DNA from: Nitrospirillum amazonense
GTDB taxonomy: Bacteria; Pseudomonadota; Alphaproteobacteria; Azospirillales; Azospirillaceae
DNA: 64,000 nt
Reading direction: 5' to 3'
NCBI RefSeq assembly: GCF_007828045.1
Contig: NZ_VITN01000006.1
Span: 124,001 to 188,000, forward strand
The translations under genes were made by a program, and so were the position numbers. The notes below the pieces were generated by a model. That model was not told the origin of the DNA and did not search any database. It saw only the letters and a program-made list of their open reading frames with translations. This document shows positions 18,251 through 25,974 of this stretch, one piece after another. Positions within the stretch are counted from its first letter, which is position 1, and each line of letters opens with the position of its first letter.

Positions 18251-18783
18251 TGGAACTGGGTTGGTTGATGCTGTTGATGATCGGCCTGCTGGCGGCGCTG
18301 CTGTTCCGCCAGTGGCGGGAACTGACGGTGCGCCGGCTGGAACTGAGCCGCCAGCTGGAAAAGCGCGAGGCCCTGGTGGCCCAGTTCCGGCAGGAGATCG
18401 ACGGCACCTCCGGTGAGCTGGAACAGATCACCAACACCATGGACACGGTGGACACCACGCTGGAGGAACTGCGCGAGGAGCTGGACAACCTGGACAAGGA
18501 GCGCAAGGCCCTGCGCGAACGGCGGCTGCAGCCCCTGGTCCTGCTGGACCGCCAGACCTTGAATGCGCAGCACTTCTGGGAACTGACCATCTCCAACCCC
18601 GATTTCGGCGAGACGGCGACCGCCCGCATGGCGCCGTCCGATTATGTCGACGATTGGGTGTCCGGCCGCGTCTACCTGGTGGGGGCCGATACGGCGGAGG
18701 AGGCGACCAAGCGCGCCGCCCAGCGCTTCAGCGCCTCCATGGGATACCGGGTCCTGGGCGCCGTGGCTTTCCGCCGGCGTTGA
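18250..18783 (+). CDS. Second single-pass coiled-coil membrane protein, unknown function
   Basis: The protein has 177 residues. One transmembrane helix lies at about 5-20. A long predicted coiled coil (about 22-95) has regular Leu/Glu/Arg heptads such as LEEL and REELDNLDKERKAL. A small C-terminal domain contains DWVSGRVYLVGAD and TAEEATKRAAQRF. The ATG overlaps the upstream stop (TGATG). The arrangement of helix, coiled coil and short domain with an Ala/Arg-rich amphipathic helix mirrors the upstream gene. The pair may be diverged duplicates or subunits of one complex; this is inference. A terminator follows 25 bp after the stop. Confidence 0.7.
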   Translation: MELGWLMLLMIGLLAALLFRQWRELTVRRLELSRQLEKREALVAQFRQEIDGTSGELEQITNTMDTVDTTLEELREELDNLDKERKALRERRLQPLVLLDRQTLNAQHFWELTISNPDFGETATARMAPSDYVDDWVSGRVYLVGADTAEEATKRAAQRFSASMGYRVLGAVAFRRR

Positions 18784-18807
18784 AGACCCCTGAATACGCA
18801 TAAGGAA

Positions 18808-18842
18808 GGGGCGGCACCGGTGGACCCGATGCCGCCCTTTTT
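18808..18842 (+). terminator. Rho-independent terminator after the coiled-coil pair
   Basis: A perfect 8-bp stem GGGCGGCA / TGCCGCCC encloses a 13-base loop and is followed directly by five T residues on the + strand. It sits between the + strand gene pair ending at 18783 and the convergent minus-strand gene ending at 18862, so it would end the + strand transcript. Confidence 0.85.
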
Positions 18843-18861
18843 CATTCAGCCCTGGCCGTGG

Positions 18862-19206
18862 TTAGCGCCAGTGGCCCTCGACCCACATATGGCGGCCGTC
18901 GGGGCGGGTCCGCCAGTGGCCGGGCACCCAATGGGCATGGGGATGGGGCGGGGCGGCGTAATGGCCTTCCTCCCAGTCCCAGCGATCATGCCAGGCCCAG
19001 TGGCCGCCCACCCAGACATGGCCGGGTTCCGGCGGCGGGGGAATCACCTCGTGACGCGGCGGCGGCGGGGCCTCGCGCACCCACAGGTCCACGCCCACCT
19101 GGGCGTTGGCCGTGCCGGCGCCGGCGATGAACAGGCCACCGGTCAGGGCCACGGCCAGGGCGGCGGCGCTGACGGTGACGCGGGCGGACTTCATGACGGA
19201 CTTCAT
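18862..19206 (-). CDS. Exported WVxGHW-repeat protein
   Basis: The protein has 114 residues. An N-terminal signal peptide (about 1-35, hydrophobic core ALAVALTGGLFIAGAGTA, cleavage likely after ANA) leads into a Pro-rich linker. The mature part is Trp/His-rich with three WV(G/P/E)GHW repeats. This resembles the YXWXGXW-repeat family of small periplasmic or outer-membrane-associated proteins, whose function is unknown. The start is the distal ATG at 19206; an internal Met five residues on is also possible. The gene is monocistronic, convergent with the coiled-coil pair, and separated from the next minus gene by 266 bp without recognisable features. Confidence 0.75.
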   Translation of the reverse strand: MKSVMKSARVTVSAAALAVALTGGLFIAGAGTANAQVGVDLWVREAPPPPRHEVIPPPPEPGHVWVGGHWAWHDRWDWEEGHYAAPPHPHAHWVPGHWRTRPDGRHMWVEGHWR

Positions 19207-19472
19207 GGGGTCACCTCTTGGTTTGATCGGGCCGATATCATTGGCGCCACCGTTGTTACGAAGAAGACGGCAAGGTCCCGTCGCATTTAACGCAGGTAAA
19301 CGCCAATCACCCGGCCATCACCGCCAATGAGGCCAAGGATTGATGGCAAAATAGTGTCGCCGCCGGCTCCACATTTTGTCCGCTCTACTGGAAAATGTTC
19401 ATATGTCCACCGGTGGCTATGTCGTCCGGGCTATCCAGTCCGGTTGAGGCGTTTTGCCGCCATTTGGATGGA

Positions 19473-19811
19473 TCAGGGCGTGGCCCAAGAAAACTGCTGC
19501 GCCACCTGAAGCAGCATCAGGGCGCCCAATACCGCCACGCCGCCCAGGCAGCCCAGGATGATGGCGTAGCCGCCATAGAAGAAGGGATGGGGCGGGCGGC
19601 CGTTGCGGATCATTTGGCGCGCCAGCAGGAAAAACATCCACACGCCGGAACACAGCGCGCCGATGCCGAACACCAGGCGCAGCACCAGCACCACGGCCAT
19701 GGTGCCGCCGATGAACCCCGCCGCCACGCTGACGGCGGCCAGGGTGACGAAAAAGGCCAGCACGTTGCGGAACAGGCGGCGGCGGGCGGCGGGCGACAGG
19801 GTCGGGGTCAT
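19473..19811 (-). CDS. Small multi-pass membrane protein, unknown function
   Basis: The protein has 112 residues and starts at MTPTLSPAARRRLF. Three predicted transmembrane helices lie at about 14-35, 38-60 and 82-104, with a basic RQMIRNGRPPHPFFYGG loop between the second and third. The frame is open upstream, but that part is made from the 15-bp tandem repeat at 19831-19890 (a repeated SDPLA-type string), so I start at the internal ATG 19811. It follows the alcohol dehydrogenase gene by 70 bp on the same strand. No family recognised. Confidence 0.6.
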   Translation of the reverse strand: MTPTLSPAARRRLFRNVLAFFVTLAAVSVAAGFIGGTMAVVLVLRLVFGIGALCSGVWMFFLLARQMIRNGRPPHPFFYGGYAIILGCLGGVAVLGALMLLQVAQQFSWATP

Positions 19812-19830
19812 GGGCGGAGGGGACGCTCTC

Positions 19831-19890
19831 AGCGGATCAGAGGATGGGGGATCAGAGGCCAGCGGATCAGAGGCCAGGGGATCAGAGGAC
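19831..19890. repeat. Four-copy 15-bp tandem repeat
   Basis: The core GGATCAGAGG recurs at 19834, 19849, 19864 and 19879, exactly 15 bp apart, with variable 5-bp spacers. The last copy on the + strand contains the stop codon of the minus-strand alcohol dehydrogenase (TGA at 19882-19884). The array therefore starts at that stop and fills the gap to the next gene. The period is a multiple of three. Confidence 0.9.
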
Positions 19891-21063
19891 GGCGCTGTAC
19901 AGGGCCACGGCATCGTCCAGGGTGACGGGGCGGGGGTTGTTGACCAGCAGGCGCTGCACCTTCATCGCGTCCGCCGCCAGCAGGGGGATGTGATCGGCGG
20001 TGACGCCCACGTCCGCCAGGCGCCGGCCGAAGGGCATGGCGCCCATCAGCCGGGTCATGGCGTCCACGAAACCGTGGGAAGCGGCCGTATCGTCGGCGCC
20101 GCTCAACGCCGGGTCGATCAGGCGGCCCAACTCGGCATAGGCCCGCTCCGCATGGCCGCGATTGAAGGCCAGGATCGGGGCCAGCACCAGGGCGTTGCTG
20201 TGGCCGTGCGGCACATGGAAATGGCCGCCCAGGGGATAGGCCAGGGCGTGCACCGCCGCCACCGGCGCGTTGGCGAAGGCCATGCCGGCCAGAAGCGAGC
20301 CCTGCAGCATGGCGGCGCGGGCCGCCACGTCGCGGCCGTCGGCCAGCACACGGGGCAGGTTGGCATACAGCAGCGTCAGCGCCCGGGTGGCCAGGCTGTC
20401 GGACAGGGGGTTTTTCTTAAGCCGGCTGGTGTAGGCCTCGATGGCATGCACCATGGCGTCGATGCCGGTCATGGCCGTCACCGCCGGGGGCAGGCCCAGG
20501 GTCAGCGTCGCGTCCAGCACGGCGGCGTCAGGGTAGAGCAGAGGACTGACCACGCCCTTCTTCTCATGGCTGGGCGTGGTGACGATGGCGATGGCCGTCA
20601 CCTCTGAGCCCGTGCCCGCCGTGGTCGGCACCTGGATCAGCTTCAGCCGGGGGCCACGCGCCAGGTTGATGCCGTAAATGTCGGGCAGGTTCTGCGGATG
20701 GCCGGCCAACAGGGCTACCAGCTTGGCCGTGTCCAGGGAACTGCCGCCGCCCAGGCCGATGACGGCATCCGCCTGGGCCGCGCGGGCGGTGGCCACGGCG
20801 TGCAGCACCACCGCCTCCGGCGGGTCAGCCTGTACCTCGGTGTACAGCACGGTCTCGATGCCGGCGGCACGCAGGCCGGCCAAGGCCGGTTCCACCACCC
20901 CGGCCTTCACCAGGCCGGGATCGGTCACCACGAAGACGCGCCCCACCCCAAGGTCGCGCGCCAGTTCCCCCAGCCGCCCGGCCCCACCCACCTGGGCCAG
21001 GATGCGGGGCGTGGTCTCGAACGTGAAGTCGGTGTGATGGGCGTCGGTGATCGCTGGGGTCAT
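19882..21063 (-). CDS. Iron-containing (type III) alcohol dehydrogenase
   Basis: This is an NAD(P)-dependent oxidoreductase of the metal-dependent group III, interconverting alcohols and aldehydes or ketones. The protein has 393 residues. The nucleotide-binding half includes DAVIGLGGGSSLDTAK near 82-97 and PTTAGTGSEVT near 127-137. Metal-site blocks are GIDAMVHAIEAYTS, HALAYPLGG and HVPHGHSNAL with their conserved histidines. The start is ATG 21063 because GGAGGA lies 8 bases upstream; the frame stays open 66 bp further without family similarity. Substrate cannot be told from sequence. It is divergent from tag. Confidence 0.93.
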   Translation of the reverse strand: MTPAITDAHHTDFTFETTPRILAQVGGAGRLGELARDLGVGRVFVVTDPGLVKAGVVEPALAGLRAAGIETVLYTEVQADPPEAVVLHAVATARAAQADAVIGLGGGSSLDTAKLVALLAGHPQNLPDIYGINLARGPRLKLIQVPTTAGTGSEVTAIAIVTTPSHEKKGVVSPLLYPDAAVLDATLTLGLPPAVTAMTGIDAMVHAIEAYTSRLKKNPLSDSLATRALTLLYANLPRVLADGRDVAARAAMLQGSLLAGMAFANAPVAAVHALAYPLGGHFHVPHGHSNALVLAPILAFNRGHAERAYAELGRLIDPALSGADDTAASHGFVDAMTRLMGAMPFGRRLADVGVTADHIPLLAADAMKVQRLLVNNPRPVTLDDAVALYSAVL

Positions 21064-21142
21064 TTGGGGTTTCCTCCTGCCGCGTCCCCTTCTAGCATCC
21101 GCCCGCGTCATCCTCCTACCCTTCACCACAGGATTTCAGCCC

Positions 21143-21700
21143 ATGTCGGGATATTGCGTCATCGCCCCGGGCCATCCCTTCCACGGGCCTTACCATGAGC
21201 GGGAACATGGTTTCCCAACGACGGATGAGGCGGTGCTGTTCGAGCGCCTGATGCTGGAGGTCAACCAGGCCGGCCTGTCCTGGCTGGTGGTGCTGCGCAA
21301 GCGGCAGGCCTTCAACGCCGCCTTCCATGGCTTCGACGTCGATAAGGTGGCCGCCCTCGGACCCAGTGACGTGGAACGCCTGATGCAGGACGCCGGCATC
21401 GTGCGCAACCGCCTGAAGATCGAGGCCGCCATCCACAACGCCCGGGTCATCCAGGGTCTGCGCGCCAGCCACGGCGGCTTCGCCGCCTGGATCGCCGCGC
21501 ACCATCCCCTGACCAAGGCGGCGTGGGTGAAGCTGTTCCGCCGCACCTTCCGCTTCACCGGCGGCGAGATCGTGGGCGAATTCCTGATGAGCATCGGCTA
21601 TCTGCCGCTGGCCCATGCCGAGGACTGCCCTGTGGATCATGAGCTGGCCGCGCTGGGCCAGCCCTGGCGCAAGGCCGTGGCCGAGGGGTTTGCATATTAG
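21143..21700 (+). CDS. tag: DNA-3-methyladenine glycosylase I
   Basis: This enzyme excises 3-methyladenine from alkylated DNA. It is a 185-residue helix-hairpin-helix glycosylase of the Tag family. The hallmark YHEREHG...DEAVLFERLMLEVNQAGLSW lies near residues 18-50, followed by VLRKRQAFNAAF. The zinc-binding residues fit a Cys at residue 5, a His near 19 and the C-terminal AHAEDCPVDHE. The common EWG tryptophan is a histidine here (EHG). The ATG at 21143 (MSGYCVIAP) is the family start. It is a stand-alone gene; a second methyladenine glycosylase (alkA) lies at 37159. Confidence 0.92.
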   Translation: MSGYCVIAPGHPFHGPYHEREHGFPTTDEAVLFERLMLEVNQAGLSWLVVLRKRQAFNAAFHGFDVDKVAALGPSDVERLMQDAGIVRNRLKIEAAIHNARVIQGLRASHGGFAAWIAAHHPLTKAAWVKLFRRTFRFTGGEIVGEFLMSIGYLPLAHAEDCPVDHELAALGQPWRKAVAEGFAY

Positions 21701-21744
21701 TATGTGGTCCTCAGGTGCCGGTGCCAGCATGCGCTGGTTTACCT

Positions 21745-22641
21745 TCAGCCTGTCGCTTTGAACGTCGCGACCAGTGTCGCCAAGGCTGCGCGGCTGCGCC
21801 GGTCGCTGACGGCAGAGCGCAGCACGACCGGCGCGCTGGGCAGGGGCGGCAGGCCGAAGCGCCCGCCCACCTCGATGGCGCCCAGGGGCGCCGCGCGCGG
21901 CGCCAGGGCCGCGACGCCCAGGCCCGCCAGCACGGCGGCGCCCACCGCGGCCACACCGCCGCCCACGAACACTTCCGTCCACGCGATGCCGGCGGCGTCC
22001 AGCGCCCGCACGGCATGGCCGCGCACACCGCACGGGGCGGACAGGGTGGCGATGGGCAGCGGGGCGGCCGGCGGCGGCTCCCAGCCCGGGGCAGCGAACC
22101 AGCACAGCGGGTCGATGAACAGCGGCTCCCCCGCCTCGGCCGCCAGTTCCGCCGGGCGTCCGTCCAGGGGTGGTTCCAGCCGCAGGATGGCGGCATCCAG
22201 TTCTCCGCGTTCCAGCAGGCCGCCCAGGTCGCGCGAGGCGGCGATGCGCACCTCCATCACCAGGGCGGGGTCACGGCCCTGCAGGCGGGCCAGCAGGCCG
22301 GGCAGATCGCGGCCGGCGACGTGGTCGCTGATGCCGATGACCAGGCGATGCGGCGCCTCCTCCAGCCCGGCCAGGGCCAGGTCGTGCGCCGTCAGAAGCC
22401 GGCGCGCCGGTTCCAGGAAGGCGGCACCCTGCGACGACAGCCGCACCTGGCGCGGCGTGCGTTCCAGCAGCCGCTGGCCCAGCCTGTCCTCCAGCCGTTT
22501 CAGCTTCAGGCTGATGGCCGACTGGGTGGTGCCCAGCGCCTCCGCCGCGCGGGTGAAGCTGCGCAGCGTGGCCACCAACACGAAGGCGTGCACGGCGTCC
22601 AGGTCCAGGGGCCGGAAGGAAGCGGCAGTGGTGGTCGTCAT
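21745..22641 (-). CDS. LysR family transcriptional regulator
   Basis: The protein has 298 residues. An N-terminal winged helix-turn-helix (about 12-70) carries the LysR signature LRSFTRAAEALGTTQSAISLKLKRLE and then LLERTPRQVRLSSQGAAF. A periplasmic-binding-protein-like effector domain (about 85-295) follows. ATG 22641 (MTTTTAASF) is chosen; a TTG at 22656 would add five residues. LysR proteins often regulate a divergent gene, but upstream here is a 750-bp non-coding block, and tag points toward it on the other side. The target is not evident. Confidence 0.9.
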   Translation of the reverse strand: MTTTTAASFRPLDLDAVHAFVLVATLRSFTRAAEALGTTQSAISLKLKRLEDRLGQRLLERTPRQVRLSSQGAAFLEPARRLLTAHDLALAGLEEAPHRLVIGISDHVAGRDLPGLLARLQGRDPALVMEVRIAASRDLGGLLERGELDAAILRLEPPLDGRPAELAAEAGEPLFIDPLCWFAAPGWEPPPAAPLPIATLSAPCGVRGHAVRALDAAGIAWTEVFVGGGVAAVGAAVLAGLGVAALAPRAAPLGAIEVGGRFGLPPLPSAPVVLRSAVSDRRSRAALATLVATFKATG

Positions 22642-22989
22642 GATCACAAGCGGCAATGAATAAAGGGCGTTGGGATTTTAAACGGAAATCCCGATGGTCG
22701 TCCATGGGAGGGGGTTTGGCGTCGATGTGGGCGGCCGATTGCCTATTATTCAGGCTGATACCGCAACCACGGGGGCTTTGCCGTCGTCCTGGGCATTTCG
22801 CCTCGGCCGACGGTGCTAGCCGCGATCGATTGGCGCGGTCGTCCGGCAGGGGCGATCTCCGCCATTACGGATAGACGGCGGCGCGGCCTTCGGCGGCGCA
22901 ACATGAAAAGGGGATGATTCGGGGCCGATTCTGTTGCGCTGCGGAGCGTTTGCGAAGCGTCGCAGGGTAGCGTCAGCTTATATATTGAG

Positions 22990-23018
22990 CAATTGTCAGC
23001 TCACAAGCTGGGCAATTG
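22990..23018. promoter_or_regulatory. Imperfect inverted repeat, operator-like
   Basis: CAATTG-T-CAGCT is mirrored by AGCTG-GG-CAATTG, giving a 29-bp interrupted palindrome in an AT-rich setting about 350 bp upstream of the LysR start. The outer arms are perfect CAATTG hexamers. It could be a protein-binding site or the foot of an RNA hairpin. No bound regulator can be named. Confidence 0.4.
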
Positions 23019-23184
23019 ACTAATCATTATGCAAAAGCACAGAAAAAGCACAAAAAGAAAGGCCAGCCCACCGTTAGGGCTTGCCTTTCGAAAACTCGGC
23101 GTAGCATTATCCAAGCGTTGGAGGGTACATCCCCCTCTGACATTGAGTCGCTTGGTGGCGATTCCTCCCTAAACTCAAGGCCGC

Positions 23185-23213
23185 GCCGCGCTATCGCGAG
23201 CGCGGTCTTTTTT
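23185..23213 (+). terminator. Rho-independent terminator in the non-coding block
   Basis: The stem CCGCGC / GCGCGG (23186-23191 with 23200-23205) encloses the loop TATCGCGA and is followed by TCTTTTTT on the + strand. There is no annotated + strand gene within 1.4 kb upstream (tag ends at 21700). It therefore points to an unannotated + strand transcript from the region 22980-23185. Confidence 0.65.
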
Positions 23214-23393
23214 ATGCCCTTGTGTTTACGAGGGTGGAGTATAGGGAGACGAAATCATTCCGTCATCTGTTTTTTGATCATTTTCGAGGCATGATGCCCG
23301 AAAGGCGGCCTTTTCGGTCAAAAACAGCGGCCAATCATAAATTTCACTCAACGAAAGCCAGGGGATTCCCCAGGCGGATCAAGGACCTGGCAT

Positions 23394-24686
23394 TTAAGCC
23401 AGGGCGAAGCGCAGCACAAAGAGTGCCGCCAGAATGGGCAGGGCCAAACCCAATTCCCGCCCCTTGCCGGTCAGCAGCTTGATGGCGCAGTGGGCGATCA
23501 GGCCGAAGGCGATGCCGTCGGCGATGGAGAAGGTGAAGGGCATGGCCAGGGCCGTGATCACCGCCGGAACCGAGTCGGTCACGTCGTCCCAATCGATCTC
23601 CGCCAGGCCGCGCACCATCAGGCAGGCGACGTAGAACAGCGCCGGAGCGGTGGCGTAGCCCGGGATGGCGGCCGCCAGCGGCGACAGGAACAGGGCGGCC
23701 AGGAACAGCAGGCCGACCACCACGGCGGTCAGGCCGGTGCGCCCGCCGGCGAAGGTGCCGGCGGCACTCTCGATATAGGCGGTGACGGTGGAGGTGCCCA
23801 AGGCCGCGCCGGCGGTGGTGGCCAGGCTGTCGGCCAGCAGGGCCCGCTTCAGCCGGGGCAGGCGGCCTTGGGCGTCCAGCAGCCCGGCGCGGTGGGACAC
23901 GCCCACCAGCGTGCCGGCGGTGTCGAACAGGTCGACGAACAGGAAGGCGAAGATGATGGCGGTCAGGCCCATGTTGAAGGCGCCGGCCACATCCATCCGC
24001 AACAGCGTGGGCGCCGGGTTGGGTGGCAGGGAGACGGGGCTGCCGATCAGGGGCGTGACGCCCAGCGCCATGCCGGCCAGCGCCGTGCCGATGATGGCGA
24101 TGACCACGGCGCCGGTGACCCCGCGCGCCGCCAGCACCACCAGCGCCAGGAAGCCGGCGCAGGCCAGCAACGCCTGCGGCTTGCCCAGGGGCCCCAGGGT
24201 CACCATGGTGGCGGGATGGGCCGCGACGATGCCGGCGTTCTGCAGGGCGATCAGGCCCAGGAACAGGCCGATGCCGGCGGAGATGGCGTGCTTCAGCCCC
24301 GTCGGGATGGCGTTGACGATGGCCTCGCGCACCGGCAGCAGGCTCAGCAGGGTGAAGCCCACGCCCGACAGGAAGACGGCGCCCAGCGCCACCGGCCACG
24401 GATAGCCCATGCCGCCCACCACCGAATAGGCGAAGTAGGCGTTCAGCCCCATGCCCGGGGCCAGCGCGATGGGATAGTTGGCGTACAGCCCCATGATGAA
24501 GCAGCCCAGGGCGGAGGCCAGACAGGTGGCCACGAACACCGCCCCCGGATCCATGCCGGCCTTGCCCAGCACCTGGGGGTTCACGAAGATGATGTAGGCC
24601 ATGGTCAGGAAGGTGGTGACCCCGGCCAGGATCTCCGTACGCACGGTGGTGCCATGGGGCGTCAGCCCGAAAAAACGATCAAGCAC
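23394..24686 (-). CDS. NCS2 family purine permease (AzgA-like)
   Basis: This is a proton-coupled nucleobase transporter, probably for adenine, guanine or hypoxanthine. It has 430 residues and about 13 membrane segments. Diagnostic AzgA-group motifs are TEILAGVTTFLTMAYIIFVNP near 18-38, APGMGLNAYFAY near 86, and GLTAIIFAFLFVDLFDTAGTLVGV near 246-270. The GTG at 24686 (VLDRFFGLTPHGT) is taken as start because family members begin there and GGGGG precedes it; the 60 codons further upstream have no transporter character. It is divergent from the exported protein gene at 24763. Confidence 0.93.
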   Translation of the reverse strand: MLDRFFGLTPHGTTVRTEILAGVTTFLTMAYIIFVNPQVLGKAGMDPGAVFVATCLASALGCFIMGLYANYPIALAPGMGLNAYFAYSVVGGMGYPWPVALGAVFLSGVGFTLLSLLPVREAIVNAIPTGLKHAISAGIGLFLGLIALQNAGIVAAHPATMVTLGPLGKPQALLACAGFLALVVLAARGVTGAVVIAIIGTALAGMALGVTPLIGSPVSLPPNPAPTLLRMDVAGAFNMGLTAIIFAFLFVDLFDTAGTLVGVSHRAGLLDAQGRLPRLKRALLADSLATTAGAALGTSTVTAYIESAAGTFAGGRTGLTAVVVGLLFLAALFLSPLAAAIPGYATAPALFYVACLMVRGLAEIDWDDVTDSVPAVITALAMPFTFSIADGIAFGLIAHCAIKLLTGKGRELGLALPILAALFVLRFALA

Positions 24687-24762
24687 GTGATGCCCCCGCG
24701 TTATTCTCAAGGATCGCGCCCATGGTCGGCGCGGACGCCCTCGCCAAGCAAGGACAAAGCCA

Positions 24763-25209
24763 ATGCCGCGGATCGCTGCTGTGATGACCGGCCTGCTGAT
24801 GCTGGCGGCCGGTGCCGCCTGGGGGCAGGGGGCGCCACAGAGGAGCACGTCGAAAGGCCCCACCATCGCCGTCGATCCCGCCGCCTGCCAATGGGCGGTG
24901 CGGCATGAGCCGGCGCCCGATGTCGCCTATCAGCCGGGCGTGGATGTGGACGGCAATCCCGTCGCGCCGGCCGATCTGGACGGCGGTGTCCGCCTGCCGG
25001 CGCCCCAGCGCATCGAGATCCCGCTGACGGCGCGCCTGGCCCGCGCGCTGCCGCGCGCCCCCGGCACGGCTTGGCCCCGGGCCGACGCCTATCTGGGCCT
25101 GCTGACGGTGGAGGGGGACCAGGTGCTGTTCAACGGCCAGCCCCTGACCGATCCGGCGGCGGATGAACTGGCGGCGCTGTGCCGCCAGCAAGAGCTCTCG
25201 GGCCGCTGA
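24763..25209 (+). CDS. Exported hypothetical protein
   Basis: The protein has 148 residues with an N-terminal signal peptide (about 1-21, core VMTGLLMLAAGAAWG, cleavage near GQG). The mature part has a single Cys pair far apart (CQW near 42 and LCRQQ near 141), a repeated Val-Asp-Gly step, and a block of conserved look (GVDVDGNPVAPADLDGGVRLP). It is presumably periplasmic. The function is not recognised. The ATG lies 76 bp from the divergent permease start, so the two promoters share this short gap. Confidence 0.65.
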   Translation: MPRIAAVMTGLLMLAAGAAWGQGAPQRSTSKGPTIAVDPAACQWAVRHEPAPDVAYQPGVDVDGNPVAPADLDGGVRLPAPQRIEIPLTARLARALPRAPGTAWPRADAYLGLLTVEGDQVLFNGQPLTDPAADELAALCRQQELSGR

Positions 25210-25295
25210 GGCGCACCGAAGCGGAACCTTGGGCGCGCGCGGAGGGTTTCAGGGGCCCGACAACGGCGCCAACCATCCGCAGAAGGAGCGCACCC

Positions 25296-25844
25296 ATGGC
25301 CACGGCCCACAAGACCGCCGCCCACAGCAGCCACACCAAGGCCAAGACCCGCACCAAGCCGCGCCGCACCCGGCGCACCGCCACGCGTGATCCGCTGGCG
25401 GTCAGCCTGTTGAAGAAGGACCACCGCGAGGTCGAAGGCTGGTTCGACGAATACGAGCAGTTGGACGGCGATGATGAGAAGCTGGCGCTGTTCAACAAGA
25501 TCGCCCTGGCCCTGAAGGTCCACACCGCCATCGAGGAAGAGATTTTCTATCCCGAGGAACGGGGCGAGGTGGAGGACGACATGCTGGACGAAGCCTATGT
25601 CGAGCATGACGGCGCCAAGAAGCTGATCGCCGAGATCGAGGCCATGAAGCCCGGCGACGCGTTCTATGACGCCAAGGTCAAGGTGCTGGGTGAATACATC
25701 AAGCACCACGTCAAGGAAGAGGAACAGCCCGGCGGCCTGTTTTCCCAGGCCAAGCGCGGCGACGAGGACCTGAACGAGATGGGCGAGCGCCTGAAGGCCC
25801 GCAAGGAGGAACTGATGGCGGAGTGGGGCAAGGCCTACTCCTGA
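25296..25844 (+). CDS. Hemerythrin-like domain protein
   Basis: The protein has 182 residues. A Lys/Arg/Thr/His-rich tail of about 35 residues at the N-terminus is followed by a four-helix hemerythrin (HHE) domain. Diiron ligands fit KKDHREVEGWFDEYEQL near 45-61, VHTAIEEEIFYPE near 77-89, EHDGAKKLIAE near 106 and EYIKHHVKEEEQ near 132-143. Such proteins bind oxygen or nitric oxide or act in iron and redox homeostasis. ATG 25296 is preceded by AAGGAG at good spacing. The strongly basic N-terminus is unusual and could bind nucleic acid or membranes; this is inference. Confidence 0.88.
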   Translation: MATAHKTAAHSSHTKAKTRTKPRRTRRTATRDPLAVSLLKKDHREVEGWFDEYEQLDGDDEKLALFNKIALALKVHTAIEEEIFYPEERGEVEDDMLDEAYVEHDGAKKLIAEIEAMKPGDAFYDAKVKVLGEYIKHHVKEEEQPGGLFSQAKRGDEDLNEMGERLKARKEELMAEWGKAYS

Positions 25845-25974
25845 CGGCGGCATGGCGCCCGTGGCCCCTCCGGCGGGGCGCGGGCGCCGCCTGTAACCAT
25901 CGCGTTACAGGCCGGGCCTTTTTCGCGGTCCCCGGGGGCGGTAGTCTCGTCCATCAAATTATAATGGGGACTTC

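Larger units (their letters stand above)
22642..23393. other. 750-bp non-coding block, AT-rich in its right half
   Basis: There is no convincing protein-coding frame between the LysR start and the purine permease stop. From about 22980 onward the composition is visibly AT-richer than the surroundings. It contains an inverted repeat at 22990-23018, a stem at about 23069-23097 (AAAGGC-AGCCC pairing GGGCT-GCCTTT), and a rho-independent terminator at 23185-23213. A 92-codon frame (23016-23294) runs through these hairpins and looks fortuitous. A small RNA ending at the terminator is possible. Confidence 0.5.

Noticed and set aside
23016-23294. 92-codon frame in the AT-rich block
   Set aside because: It starts at a TTG without a ribosome-binding site, runs through two hairpins and the T-run of a terminator, and shows no family pattern.
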